A program made the translations under genes and the position numbers. Of a DNA stretch of 55,914 nt, positions 23,854 through 32,766 are shown in pieces (within the stretch, counting starts at the first letter, position 1; each line of letters begins with the position of its first letter). Below the pieces are notes generated by a model, which saw only the letters and a program-made list of their open reading frames with translations, was not told the origin of the DNA and did not search any database. The stretch lies in contig CAZLRU010000007.1 in NCBI GenBank assembly GCA_964562155.1, positions 1-55,914 of the forward strand. The letters are read 5' to 3'. The DNA comes from JAGOUY01 sp964562155 (GTDB lineage: Bacteria > Patescibacteriota > Patescibacteriia > 2-12-FULL-60-25).

Positions 23854-25290
23854 ATGTCATTATTTCGTCGTTTGGCCTGGAATACGGGTGCTCAGTTGGT
23901 CGGGAAGGTTGCTTCGACAACGATTGGCGTGGTCATTGTTGGACTCTTAACCCGTTACTTGGGCCAGGATGGCTTTGGCGCATACTCGACGGCGAATGCG
24001 TTTTTGCAAGTGTTTACCTTGTTTTTAGATCTAGGCATTAACGTGACCTTTGTCGCGTTGCTTGGTGAGCACGCTGGTAATATCGCCTATGAAAAACGTT
24101 GTGTATCCGCTCTGTTCACCTTTCGCTTAGTCTCTGCGGGCGTTTTAACCGTGCTCGCTCCCCTCTTGGGTTGGCTATCTCCTTATTCGCTCGACGTGAA
24201 ACTTGCAATCGCTGCGTTAACCGGCTCACTCTTGTTTCCCGGCCTGACACAAATGATCACAGGTGTGCAACAACAGCACCTCAAGACGCATATCGGAGCC
24301 ATCGGAGAGGTTGTGGGTAGACTCGTCCTCCTTCTTGGTATCGTCTTTGCTCGACATGCGGGTTTTGGACTCATCCCCATCATGTGGTTTGTATCCCTTG
24401 GGAGTGCGGCAAACTTCTTTTTCAATCTTTGGCTGACAAAACCACACGGCCTCTTCCGCTGGAATTGGGATGTCGCGTTTTGGAAAGAGACGCTTGCTCG
24501 CTCATGGCCGATCGGTGTCTCCATCTTTTTTAATTTGATCTACTTTAAAGGCGATACCTTGGTTTTATCCTTGGTGCGTTCGAGGGCTGAGGTGGGGATT
24601 TACAGTGCATCGTATCGAGTCCTGGAGATCTTGATCACGATTCCCTTTATGATTGCCGGGCTCATGCTTCCCTTGTTTTCAGAAGCCTGGAGCAAGCGAG
24701 ATTTGCCTCGTTTGTCGCAACTCACAAGAGACAGCGCGTCGGCACTTATGCTTCTCATTGCTCCAATCGTGATGGGAACGCTCGTGCTAGCGGATCGAAT
24801 CATGGTACTAGTGGCAGGAGAAGCGTTTGCCGCTTCGGGGCCGATCTTACGCGTTCTCATTGTAGCAACGGGGATTATTTTTATGAACGTTATTTATGCG
24901 CATGTCGTGGTAGCTATTCAAGCGCAGCGCAAAATGTTACCTCTGTATATTTTGACTGCAGTCATTATTTTGCTGGGGTACGTCATCTTTATCCCTCGCT
25001 ATGGGATGTGGGCCGCGGCTTGGCTTACGGTCGCCTCGGAGATTCTGATTACAACTGGCTCATACATCGTCTCTTCACGCATCACCCCCTTGGGATTCAA
25101 TGCCCGACCTATCATCGTTGCCTGGGTGAGTGCGGGGTGTATGGCCGCTCTTTTACTCGCTCTTCAAACACTCCCTCTCCCCGTTCTTATTCCCCTTGGA
25201 GGAATATTCTATGGGGCCCTGCTTGTGGTTTTGAAAGCCGTGCCACAGGAACTCCTAACGTCATTAATTAAAAAAACACCCTCGACTTAA
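23854..25290 (+). CDS. Polysaccharide flippase (Wzx/MATE-like, oligosaccharide export)
   Basis: A 478-residue integral membrane protein with about 12-14 predicted helices. The start (FRRLAWNTGAQLVGKVASTT, then TRYLGQDGFGAYSTANAF) is the classic N-terminus of the polysaccharide transport family that flips lipid-linked sugars across the membrane. GIYSASYRVLEILITIPFMI is a further conserved region. No glycosyltransferases are adjacent, so its substrate is open. The gene is probably leaderless and ends in a strong bidirectional terminator shared with rplS. Confidence 0.9.
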   Translation: MSLFRRLAWNTGAQLVGKVASTTIGVVIVGLLTRYLGQDGFGAYSTANAFLQVFTLFLDLGINVTFVALLGEHAGNIAYEKRCVSALFTFRLVSAGVLTVLAPLLGWLSPYSLDVKLAIAALTGSLLFPGLTQMITGVQQQHLKTHIGAIGEVVGRLVLLLGIVFARHAGFGLIPIMWFVSLGSAANFFFNLWLTKPHGLFRWNWDVAFWKETLARSWPIGVSIFFNLIYFKGDTLVLSLVRSRAEVGIYSASYRVLEILITIPFMIAGLMLPLFSEAWSKRDLPRLSQLTRDSASALMLLIAPIVMGTLVLADRIMVLVAGEAFAASGPILRVLIVATGIIFMNVIYAHVVVAIQAQRKMLPLYILTAVIILLGYVIFIPRYGMWAAAWLTVASEILITTGSYIVSSRITPLGFNARPIIVAWVSAGCMAALLLALQTLPLPVLIPLGGIFYGALLVVLKAVPQELLTSLIKKTPST

Positions 25291-25305
25291 GCGAGGGTGT
25301 TTTTT
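25270..25305. terminator. Bidirectional terminator between the flippase gene and rplS
   Basis: ACACCCTCG-loop-CGAGGGTGT with A-run before and TTTTT after. It serves both convergent genes. Confidence 0.92.
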
Positions 25306-25307
25306 GA

Positions 25308-25673
25308 TTACGCGGCGACCGGACGTAAGGTGATGTTTTTGACCTCTTTCATGCGCTTTTTGCTGTCGCGAACGAAAGCGATGTTGTTACGGCGGACTTT
25401 GACCATTTTGACGAGCTCGAGCTTAGCAATGACAGGAGACGCTAATGGGTAGATACGCTCTACACCGATGCCTTCCGTGACTTTGCGGACGGTCATGGTT
25501 TTGGCAATACCCTTACCTCCTACGCTCATTACCAAACCTTCAAAGACCTGAACACGTTCGCGTTCCTCGCCTTTGGCGTTCAAATCCTTAATTTTCTGGT
25601 GGATACGGATGGTCATGCCCGTTTCCACTTGCCCAGGCTGAATAACAGCGGGGAGTTTTAATGCGTCGGCCAT
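25308..25673 (-). CDS. rplS: 50S ribosomal protein L19
   Basis: A 121-residue L19, at the interface between the subunits. IQPGQVETGMTIRIHQKIKD, RVQVFEGLVMSVGGKGI, MTVRKVTEGIGVERIYPLASP and KVRRNNIAFVRDSKKRMKE are diagnostic. It stands alone here, not next to trmD or rpsP as in many bacteria. The leader from the 25689-25717 promoter is very short and lacks a Shine-Dalgarno sequence. Confidence 0.97.
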   Translation of the reverse strand: MADALKLPAVIQPGQVETGMTIRIHQKIKDLNAKGEERERVQVFEGLVMSVGGKGIAKTMTVRKVTEGIGVERIYPLASPVIAKLELVKMVKVRRNNIAFVRDSKKRMKEVKNITLRPVAA

Positions 25674-25688
25674 AGAAATGATGGGCTA

Positions 25689-25717
25689 AGGATAGCCATG
25701 TTTGAGGGATTCGTCAA
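25689..25717 (-). promoter_or_regulatory. rplS promoter with palindromic start region
   Basis: Minus-strand TTGACG (25712-25717), 17-nt spacer and TATCCT (25689-25694). The -10 lies within GGCTATCCTTAGCC, nearly the same 14-mer as at the 42474-42502 promoter. Confidence 0.7.
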
Positions 25718-25778
25718 GATGCAAGAGGATGAGGGTGCGCATGCCTTGAAACAAGGTGTTTTTTATTGCTTTATTGCG

Positions 25779-25807
25779 TTGACAAAAGGGCTTTTTTTGA
25801 GTATACT
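25779..25807 (+). promoter_or_regulatory. Strong promoter of the matrixin cassette
   Basis: TTGACA (25779-25784), 17-nt spacer and TATACT (25802-25807). The mRNA should open with a 9-bp hairpin, TTTGCCTTT-loop-AAAGGCAAA (about 25808-25832). GGAGGAT precedes the ATG at 25859. Confidence 0.8.
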
Positions 25808-25858
25808 TTGCCTTTGCCTGATAAAGGCAAAAAAACCTCAATCATCGGAGGATGAGTA

Positions 25859-26911
25859 ATGAAGACCCTGGAAAAAGCTCTTCTGTTAGCGCTTTTCTGC
25901 CTGGAGCTGCTCTTCCCTCTCGAGGGGTGGGCGCAGTCAGTGCAGATGGTCGACGATAGCACACCGGTGCGTTGGCACCGGTCGGAGATCGACTTCGTTG
26001 TCGATCCTTCTCTCGCTGTCGGTGAAACCTCGATCAAGGACCCCGTTACCCTCATCCAGCAGATCGCTGCGACCTGGGAAGCGGTGGATAGCCATGTCCC
26101 CCACTTCCGGGTGCGTGCCGGATCACTGGGTGAACCCGGGTACGATGAACACCTCCCTGACTCTGAAAATCGGAGTGGCGTGCGTCTCTACCGTCACGAC
26201 TTCCCTCGTGAACGCAACATGGCCGTACTGGCTCTCACCCTCCTCACACGTAACAGCGTGACCGGAGAAGTCGTCGATGCCGACATCATTATCGATGCCG
26301 AGCGGAACCGCTTCACTGAGCTTGGAGGCGCCGAGATGTTCGGCGTATCGGGCGCACCCAACGATTTCCGAAACGTGCTCACGCACGAGTTCGGCCATGC
26401 CCTCGGCCTCGTCGAGGACGCAGAGCATCCGGACGCGACGATGTTCCCGTCGTCGCAGCCGGGCGAGATCCACAAACGGGACGTCGCGGACAGTGATCGC
26501 GCCTCGATTACGTTCGTGTATGGCTGGACCCGATGGAATACCTTCAAGAGGTCCCTCCCCCACGTCGCAACGATCCTCTGGTGTCTGCTGATCGTGCTCA
26601 TCGTGGCACGAAGCCTGAGGGAGAGAAGGAGGGCTCGGCACAGCTTTCTGTACGTCGCCGTCGCCCTGCTCATCCTCACCGGCGGCTACCCGTCGGTCCG
26701 CCCACAGACGACCGAGCACGGTCTCGTGGTTGCCACGCGTTCGTTCTGGAGTGGTGGCCTCATGCGCACCGTCGCCACGGTGCAGACGGCACACGGCCTC
26801 ACCCGTGTCGAGCGACTCGGTGGTCGGATCGGCACTCTCGAGCAGCGCGTGCTCGATGCGCCGTCCGGGCATGAACTTCAAACGGGGACTCACGTCCCCG
26901 TCGAAAACTGA
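25859..26911 (+). CDS. Secreted matrixin-like metalloprotease with C-terminal membrane helices, GC-rich (cassette gene)
   Basis: A 350-residue protein. The signal peptide (MKTLEKALLLALFCLELLFP ending in WAQS) is followed by a metzincin-type domain. Its zinc site LTHEFGHALGLVED (HExxHxxGxx) lies at about residues 174-187, with Glu as catalytic base; the third ligand would be Glu/Asp in place of the usual His, and TMFPSSQPGE could supply the Met-turn. Two hydrophobic segments lie at about 228-242 and 258-274. M10 matrixin proteases usually have HExxHxxGxxH. The gene is much richer in G+C than its neighbours, has a consensus promoter, a 5' hairpin, GGAGG and a terminator. It probably cleaves proteins outside the cell. 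Confidence 0.82.
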   Translation: MKTLEKALLLALFCLELLFPLEGWAQSVQMVDDSTPVRWHRSEIDFVVDPSLAVGETSIKDPVTLIQQIAATWEAVDSHVPHFRVRAGSLGEPGYDEHLPDSENRSGVRLYRHDFPRERNMAVLALTLLTRNSVTGEVVDADIIIDAERNRFTELGGAEMFGVSGAPNDFRNVLTHEFGHALGLVEDAEHPDATMFPSSQPGEIHKRDVADSDRASITFVYGWTRWNTFKRSLPHVATILWCLLIVLIVARSLRERRRARHSFLYVAVALLILTGGYPSVRPQTTEHGLVVATRSFWSGGLMRTVATVQTAHGLTRVERLGGRIGTLEQRVLDAPSGHELQTGTHVPVEN

Positions 26912-26923
26912 ACCCTCTTCCCA

Positions 26924-26976
26924 CCCCGTGCGAGCCTCTCTATGTACATAGACCTCGCGCGGGGCTCGTCTTTTTA
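26924..26976 (+). terminator. Terminator of the matrixin gene
   Basis: CCCCGTGCGAG pairs with CTCGCGCGGGG around a loop with inner TATGTACATA pairing, followed by a T-run. The end overlaps the uvrA stop region. Confidence 0.85.
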
Positions 26977-29892
26977 TAACGCCTCCTTTAGATATTTTCC
27001 CGTCCAACTGCCTTTGGCTTTCGCCACTTCTTCCGGTGGACCTTCGGCGACGATTTGGCCACCATAGACCCCACCCTCCGGACCAACATCAATAACCCAG
27101 TCGGCGGATTTAATGATATCCATGTTGTGCTCGATAACGAGAACGGTGTTCCCTTTATCGACTAATGCATTCAACACAATCAAGAGACGTTTAATATCGT
27201 CAAAGTGAAGACCCGTCGTCGGCTCATCAAGAATGTAGAGCGTTTTTCCCGTGGCGCGACGGGAAAGTTCCGTTGCGAGTTTCACACGTTGAGCTTCACC
27301 ACCAGACAAGGTGGTGGCCGGCTGACCAAGTCTTACGTAGCCGAGACCCACTTCGTGCAACACAGATAGCTTTTCGTAAATCAACGGTTGATCAACGAAA
27401 AAGCGGCGAGATTCTTCGACGGTCATATCGAGAATGTCGGCGATATTTTTGCCACGCCAGTGAATTTCTAAAGCTTCTGCGTTGTAGCGACGGCCATGAC
27501 ATTCGCTGCACTCAACATAGACATCCGGCAAGAATTGCATCGATATTTGGACGTAGCCATCTCCTCCACACGGCTCACAGCGTCCACCTCCTTTGACATT
27601 GAAGGAGAATTTACCGGCATCGAAGCCGCGCATTTTGGCTTCTGGAATTTCCGTAAACAGGTCGCGAATAATTGTGAACAACCCCGTGTAGGTGGCTGGA
27701 TTGGAACGCGGGGTGCGGCCGATTGGTGATTGGTCAACCGATACGATTTTATCAAGATAATCAATGCCCTCGATGGTTTTGTGGGCTGCGACAGGGTCCT
27801 TGGCACCGTAGAAGTGCGCGGAAAGCGCTCGCCCAAGAATATCTAAGACGAGTGTAGATTTTCCGGAACCGGAAACACCCGTCACACACACGAATCGTCC
27901 CAACGGAATTTTTACGTCGACGTTTTTTAAGTTGAAGGCGCTCGCCCCTTTAATAGCCAGGGCTTTGCCATTACCGCGACGACGTATTTTAGGACGCGCA
28001 ATTGATTGTCGGCCACTCAGGTAAGCGCCCGTCGTTGATTCTTTTGACCGTTTAATTTCCGCCAACGTGCCTTGAGCAATAATTTCACCGCCATACTCCC
28101 CCGCTCCCGGACCAACGTCGACGACGTAATCGGCGGCTTCGATGATTGCTTCATCGTGTTCGACGACGATGACGGTGTTCCCAAGATCACGCAATCGTTT
28201 AATAGTTGCGATTAATTTGTCGTTGTCGCGTGAGTGGAGACCGATCGAAGGTTCATCCAAAATATAAATTACTCCCGAGAGCTCGGAACCAAGTTGAGCC
28301 GCCAGACGGACACGCTGCGCCTCTCCACCGGAGAGTGACATTGCGGAACGATCGAGGGTTAGATAATTCAACCCAACATCGATGAGGTTTTGTAAGCGAT
28401 GGGAGATTTCAGTGGATATTTGATCGACGACCAAACGTTCACGCTCGGTAAATCCTTGAGAATCAACATCCTTGCTGGCTTTGATGCGGGCGATTTTTGA
28501 AGGTCTCACCTTCACAGGACCGCGGCCAAGTCCTTTAAAAAAGGTTACCGTGTCATCGAGAGGGACGGATACAATATCGGCGATGGATTTATCGGCCACC
28601 TTCACAGCCAATGCCTCAGGACGTAAGCGTTTTCCCTGACAGCTTGGGCAGGTAAGCACCCGCATGTACGCCTCGATTTCTTTTTGGACGTATTCGGATT
28701 CCGTATCTTTGTACTTTTCCTCCAACATGACGACGATCCCGCCAAAGCGCATCGCTTTGCCTTCGATGTCGTAGACGGTATCACCCGTTCCATCCATGAG
28801 AACCCGTAAGGCTTTTGGTGACAAACTTGCAACAGGCTCATGGACCGAGAACCCGTAATCCTCCCCCACCTTTTCTAATAATTTTAATTGTCCATTTTGA
28901 TTGCCAGCAATGCGCGTCAGTGGCTTAATCGCTCCCTGAGCAATCGTCAGACGCTTGTTAGGAATGACGAGATCAGGTTCAAGCACGAGTTTCGTGCCTA
29001 GACCGGTACAGGCGGGACACGCGCCGTGAGGCGAGTTAAATGAGAACAAGCGTGGCTCAAGTTGAGGTAACGAAATATTACAATAGGCACAGAACAGTGA
29101 TTGTGAAAACAGCATGTCTTCTCCCTTCTCTTCAATCAAGGCCATAACAAGACCATTACCAAGCTCGAGCGCTTGCTTGACGGTCTCAAGGAGAGACTCA
29201 AGCACCATGCTCGTGTTTTGATCGAGCTTCGCAATAATCACTTCTATCGAATGCTCTTTCGTTTTGTCGATACGCGTGCGTAGAAGCTCATCAATATCAA
29301 CGAGCGTGCCATCGAAACGGACTTCGCGATAACCCGCGTTACGAGCGGCTTGCAGAACGACTTTATGCTCCCCTTTTTGATCGCGCACCATGGGCGCCAG
29401 CAAGATGATGGCGGAGGAATGCGTCAAACTTAAAATTTTCTCGGCGATGGCGCGAGGAGGCTGCTCCATGACAGGAGATCCGCACTGAGTACAGTGCGCA
29501 CGGCCGGCACGCGAGAAGAGAATTCTCAAAAAATCGTAAATCTCCGTGACGGTTCCGACGGTTGAACGTGGATTATTGGAAGCGGATTTTTGATCAATGG
29601 CAATGGTAGGAGATAAGCCGGTAATCTCATCGACATCGGGTTTGTCTTGAAGCTCTAAAAATTGGCGCGCGTAAGAAGATAAACTCTCCATGTAGCGACG
29701 CTGACCTTCAGCATGAATCGTATCAAACGCAAGCGAAGATTTACCCGATCCCGAAAGACCGGTCACCACAATGAACGATTCTTTGGGAAGATCAATCGAA
29801 ACGTTTTTGAGATTATGTACGCGGGCTCCTTTGATGGAAATCACGGAGCGGTCGTAAGCGCTTGGCTTAGAACCAGAAGATCGTTTGGACAT
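26974..29892 (-). CDS. uvrA: Excinuclease ABC subunit A
   Basis: A 972-residue UvrA, full length. It scans DNA for bulky lesions and loads UvrB. There are two ABC ATPase modules: Walker A VVTGLSGSGKSSLAFDTIH and VCVTGVSGSGKSTLVLDILG; signatures LSGGEAQRVRLAAQLGSE and LSGGEAQRVKLATELSR; Walker B YILDEPSIGLH and YILDEPTTGLH. Zinc fingers are visible at CTQCGSPV, CAYC...CPAC and GRCEPCGGDGYV...CSECHGRRYN. uvrB and uvrC are not in the window. Upstream lies an unusual 24-bp inverted repeat. Confidence 0.98.
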   Translation of the reverse strand: MSKRSSGSKPSAYDRSVISIKGARVHNLKNVSIDLPKESFIVVTGLSGSGKSSLAFDTIHAEGQRRYMESLSSYARQFLELQDKPDVDEITGLSPTIAIDQKSASNNPRSTVGTVTEIYDFLRILFSRAGRAHCTQCGSPVMEQPPRAIAEKILSLTHSSAIILLAPMVRDQKGEHKVVLQAARNAGYREVRFDGTLVDIDELLRTRIDKTKEHSIEVIIAKLDQNTSMVLESLLETVKQALELGNGLVMALIEEKGEDMLFSQSLFCAYCNISLPQLEPRLFSFNSPHGACPACTGLGTKLVLEPDLVIPNKRLTIAQGAIKPLTRIAGNQNGQLKLLEKVGEDYGFSVHEPVASLSPKALRVLMDGTGDTVYDIEGKAMRFGGIVVMLEEKYKDTESEYVQKEIEAYMRVLTCPSCQGKRLRPEALAVKVADKSIADIVSVPLDDTVTFFKGLGRGPVKVRPSKIARIKASKDVDSQGFTERERLVVDQISTEISHRLQNLIDVGLNYLTLDRSAMSLSGGEAQRVRLAAQLGSELSGVIYILDEPSIGLHSRDNDKLIATIKRLRDLGNTVIVVEHDEAIIEAADYVVDVGPGAGEYGGEIIAQGTLAEIKRSKESTTGAYLSGRQSIARPKIRRRGNGKALAIKGASAFNLKNVDVKIPLGRFVCVTGVSGSGKSTLVLDILGRALSAHFYGAKDPVAAHKTIEGIDYLDKIVSVDQSPIGRTPRSNPATYTGLFTIIRDLFTEIPEAKMRGFDAGKFSFNVKGGGRCEPCGGDGYVQISMQFLPDVYVECSECHGRRYNAEALEIHWRGKNIADILDMTVEESRRFFVDQPLIYEKLSVLHEVGLGYVRLGQPATTLSGGEAQRVKLATELSRRATGKTLYILDEPTTGLHFDDIKRLLIVLNALVDKGNTVLVIEHNMDIIKSADWVIDVGPEGGVYGGQIVAEGPPEEVAKAKGSWTGKYLKEAL

Positions 29893-29945
29893 GCTGGCGG
29901 CGAGACTATCATGTTTCGCCGCCTAGGGCAAGAGGAGCGGGGAGC

Positions 29946-30068
29946 GGGATCAGAGCATGGGTTGTTTTTACTTGCTCCGTAACTTGTTGCATTTTCACGT
30001 TGGCTTCGCATTGGATTTTGATAGCTTCGAACATACTCACTCGCAAAAACAACCCATGCTCTGATCCC
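29946..30068. repeat. 123-bp element with perfect 24-bp terminal inverted repeats
   Basis: Arms at 29946-29969 and 30045-30068 are exact reverse complements over 24 bp (starting GGGATCAGAGCATGGG); the spacer is 75 bp. It occupies most of the gap between the pilin gene and uvrA. As RNA it would form a long hairpin and may end the pilin transcript. It also has the shape of a miniature transposable element, but I see no target-site duplication. Confidence 0.8.
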
Positions 30069-30084
30069 TTTGAGAAAGATAGTG

Positions 30085-31674
30085 TTAAGGAGTAGGTGCA
30101 GGAGTTGGAGTTGGGGCTGGCGCGGGCGGGGCACTAGGGTCACGACGACAGATCCAGTTGGTTCCTTCCGCAACACAACGCAAGCCAGTTTGACATGGTT
30201 GGCTTCCTGACCAGTTATTATTGGTAGGTTGAAGTGCTTGGGCCTCTGGGAGTGTTAGCGTTCGGCCTGGAAACAAGGTGCCCAATCTACCTGTACTACC
30301 GGAGTCTGTTAAATCACAGCCACGTAAACTACAACGACACCTCGCTCCTTCACGCCCATCGCTACAGTACCCCTGTTTTGCTGCACGATCCGGTCCTACG
30401 AGTAATACACCCGAACCGTTCACGGTGAGGCCGCTTCGTAAACAGGATTGTCCCGTTGGACAGCCGAATTCACCACGATCCAAGGAGCAGGTGATCAGCG
30501 GCAGTTGGGTTGCGCGTTGCGCGTTTTGCGCGGTTTGAGCAGAACCCTGAGGCTGGCAACGAATAATACAAGAATTTGACTGGCAGCGAGCTGGTGGCGT
30601 CGCGCATGCCTGGGGGACTACCGGCGCCGTGCTATTTGATCGACCAAAAAAACGCGTGCACAATTCTGCGTTACAGGTGCATTCAGTATCCGCATTACAG
30701 TTTTGACCCGTATTGATTTCACTTTGAGTAGAGGTGTTTTGCGTGGCTAATTGTACCACCTCACTAATTGTTGCCCCTGGAACCGTTTTTGGTGTGACCG
30801 GTTGGATATTCGGAAGTTTGAGGGAAAGGGTATTTGGATTTACCGTTGATAAAATCATGTATGAACCCAAGACAAGCAGAAGACCGATGAGTGCGTCTTG
30901 GATAATCTGTTTTCCTTCGCCCACCTCACTCATAGCGGAGCCTAACAGGTATCTAAATCCTCCGTAGACGATCATGATCACGGCCGCCGTAGCGGCTAGC
31001 CCAATCGCGTATTTATAAATGACGGCGATATAGTTTCCTAGATCACTCACGACCGTGACTCCATCTATCGGTTGAGAAAGGGTTAATGGAACAGCGTTAC
31101 GACCGGCTGAGTCTGGTGCATTTACGTTATTTGAAGCGGGAGCGGTTGGGGCAGCAGGAGCTGCGGCAGGGGGCGCGACACAACTTGGTTGATGATCAGG
31201 GTCAGGACGCATGCCGGCACGTACGGGAGCGGTAGCGCTTGCGCAACGAGCGGTACAACTTGAGGCACAACCGGGTGAGTTAGTAGCGATACTCGGACAG
31301 TGCTCATTGGTTTGGACGGTGACGGGAGATCCAGTGGTGCCCGCCGCGGGTACGCAGGTGCACGAACAGACTGGGGAACTTGGATCTGTACCATCGGGAG
31401 TGAAGACAGCCGGGCCGCGACACGTAAACGGAGGAGTTCCAAGACTATTACAAGCCGATGCGACCGCCGGAGTCGTACCTTGAGCCGGAGCTCCCGTACA
31501 GAGCTTCTGACATTCCGTATCACTCGTGATGGTCGTATTGGGAACTGTGCGGGTTTCCGTGCCGCGTACACACGTGACGACACAGCCACGGGCAAACGCG
31601 AGGGCGGGCGCAAAACTCGCTCCCAGCCAGCAGGCGAGAAAAAATACAGAGATTCTCTGAGTAATGCGCGACAT
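30085..31674 (-). CDS. CPR-type T4SS pilin (VirB2-like) in a Cys-rich exported protein
   Basis: A 529-residue exported protein. A signal peptide (FFLACWLGASFAPALAFARG) is followed by a Cys/Pro/Ala-rich region to about residue 190. A two-helix module at about 208-280 (YIAVIYKYAIGLAATAAVIM, YGGFRYLLGSAMSEVGEGKQ, IGLLLVLGSYMILSTVNP) is the T4SS-pilin family pattern common in CPR genomes. The C-terminal 230 residues carry many Cys pairs and end in a Pro/Thr/Ala tail. Most family members contain the helical module alone, so the large Cys-rich flanks are unusual. It is followed by a DsbA-like gene upstream in the same unit, which fits disulfide-rich secretion. Confidence 0.82.
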   Translation of the reverse strand: MSRITQRISVFFLACWLGASFAPALAFARGCVVTCVRGTETRTVPNTTITSDTECQKLCTGAPAQGTTPAVASACNSLGTPPFTCRGPAVFTPDGTDPSSPVCSCTCVPAAGTTGSPVTVQTNEHCPSIATNSPGCASSCTARCASATAPVRAGMRPDPDHQPSCVAPPAAAPAAPTAPASNNVNAPDSAGRNAVPLTLSQPIDGVTVVSDLGNYIAVIYKYAIGLAATAAVIMIVYGGFRYLLGSAMSEVGEGKQIIQDALIGLLLVLGSYMILSTVNPNTLSLKLPNIQPVTPKTVPGATISEVVQLATQNTSTQSEINTGQNCNADTECTCNAELCTRFFGRSNSTAPVVPQACATPPARCQSNSCIIRCQPQGSAQTAQNAQRATQLPLITCSLDRGEFGCPTGQSCLRSGLTVNGSGVLLVGPDRAAKQGYCSDGREGARCRCSLRGCDLTDSGSTGRLGTLFPGRTLTLPEAQALQPTNNNWSGSQPCQTGLRCVAEGTNWICRRDPSAPPAPAPTPTPAPTP

Positions 31675-31677
31675 AGA

Positions 31678-32409
31678 TTAAGGAGTGAAAGGGAGCTCTA
31701 AAAATTTCTTGATCAAAAATTCCAACGTGTTGGCGTCGAGCGCGCCTTGAATACGAATGCCATTAAAGAAAAACGTCGGTGTTCCTTCTACCCCAGCGCG
31801 TAATCCGTCTGCGACCTCGCTCTGGATCCGATCTTGATAGCGCTTTTCTTTATAGCACTGATCAAATGACGGCACGCTCATGCCCACTTCTTGAGCATAT
31901 CGCTGCAAGTCGACATCTTCTTGATGATCTTGGTTGGAGAACAGCTTATCATGGTAGGGCCAGTAAAATCCTTGCTCTTGGGCGCAGCGGGCGGCGAGAG
32001 CGGCCGCTGTTGCTCGCGGATGGAGTTCATCAACAGGAAAATCACGCGCCATAAAATAGACACGGTCTTGATAACGCTGAATGATTTCTCGCACGGCAGG
32101 AAAACTTTCGTAACAATACGGGCAGCCAAAGTCTACAAACTCCACAATCACGAGCTTGGCCGCCGGGTTTCCCATGGCAGGAGCCGAAGTGGGTTGTAAG
32201 CGCAGCAAATCCTCGGGCGTTACGTGCTGGTTTGCAAGCGCAGAACTCACAGACGCCTCCAAACGTTGGTCCAAAAGCGGATTCGAAGCCCCTGAACGGA
32301 TGGCACGATAATATTGGATCAGGGTATAGCCAAACCACCCTATAAACAGGGCCAGCAAACTGATGGCTATCCACTCTAGGTAACGCCATCCCGAAATCCG
32401 AAAGAGCAT
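31678..32409 (-). CDS. Membrane-anchored DsbA-like thiol oxidoreductase
   Basis: A 243-residue protein. An N-terminal transmembrane helix (IAISLLALFIGWFGYTLI) is followed by a DsbA/thioredoxin fold with active site VDFGCPYCYESFP (CPYC), helical insertion AALAARCAQEQGFYWPYHDKLF and cis-Pro loop GVEGTPTFFFNG. It probably introduces disulfides into exported proteins. It lies 3 nt upstream of the Cys-rich pilin gene, in the same unit, so that protein is its likely client. I chose the ATG at 32409 since an extended -10 (32420-32428) lies 10 nt upstream. Confidence 0.9.
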   Translation of the reverse strand: MLFRISGWRYLEWIAISLLALFIGWFGYTLIQYYRAIRSGASNPLLDQRLEASVSSALANQHVTPEDLLRLQPTSAPAMGNPAAKLVIVEFVDFGCPYCYESFPAVREIIQRYQDRVYFMARDFPVDELHPRATAAALAARCAQEQGFYWPYHDKLFSNQDHQEDVDLQRYAQEVGMSVPSFDQCYKEKRYQDRIQSEVADGLRAGVEGTPTFFFNGIRIQGALDANTLEFLIKKFLELPFTP

Positions 32410-32419
32410 ATCGCTCGCA

Positions 32420-32428
32420 AGGATAGCA
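32420..32428 (-). promoter_or_regulatory. Extended -10 promoter of the DsbA-pilin unit
   Basis: Minus-strand TG-C-TATCCT, 10 nt before the ATG at 32409, matching the leaderless arrangement seen at rbfA and other genes. Confidence 0.5.
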
Positions 32429-32481
32429 CTTACGCGCATGGCCGTGAATCACGGCTTCCTCGCACATAAAACCCTTGATCA

Positions 32482-32511
32482 TTGACCAAATGCCTTTTTC
32501 CGAGGTACCGT
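32482..32511 (+). promoter_or_regulatory. secG promoter
   Basis: TTGACC (32482-32487), 18-nt spacer and TACCGT (32506-32511), 9 nt before the secG ATG. It is back to back with the DsbA promoter. Confidence 0.5.
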
Positions 32512-32520
32512 TTGAGAGCT

Positions 32521-32742
32521 ATGAGACAAACTATCTTGGCGGTTGCCATGATCCTGATCTCGATTCTCTTGTCGGCAGCCATTTTGTTGCAACAGCGTAG
32601 TTCCGGATTAGGAATTGCGTTTGGGGGCGATGGAAATGTCTTCCGCACCAAACGAGGTCTTGAAAAGGGCTTATTTTACGCAACCATTGCTCTATCCTGC
32701 TTGTTTTTCGGAACGGCGATCTTAAACCTTATTTTGGCTTAG
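32521..32742 (+). CDS. secG: Preprotein translocase subunit SecG
   Basis: A 73-residue protein with two transmembrane helices and the SecG loop: ILISILLSAAILLQQRSSGL then IAFGGDGNVFRTKRGLEKGL. SecG assists SecYEG-mediated export. The ATG at 32521 fits the promoter and the normal SecG N-terminus. The solute-binding-protein gene follows after 24 nt and may be co-transcribed. Confidence 0.9.
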   Translation: MRQTILAVAMILISILLSAAILLQQRSSGLGIAFGGDGNVFRTKRGLEKGLFYATIALSCLFFGTAILNLILA

Positions 32743-32766
32743 TCCTTTCCTTCATTTTCCCTTCCC

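Noticed and set aside
26123..27007. 294-aa frame opposite the matrixin gene
   Set aside because: Shadow of a GC-rich gene; it also crosses the terminator and uvrA stop.
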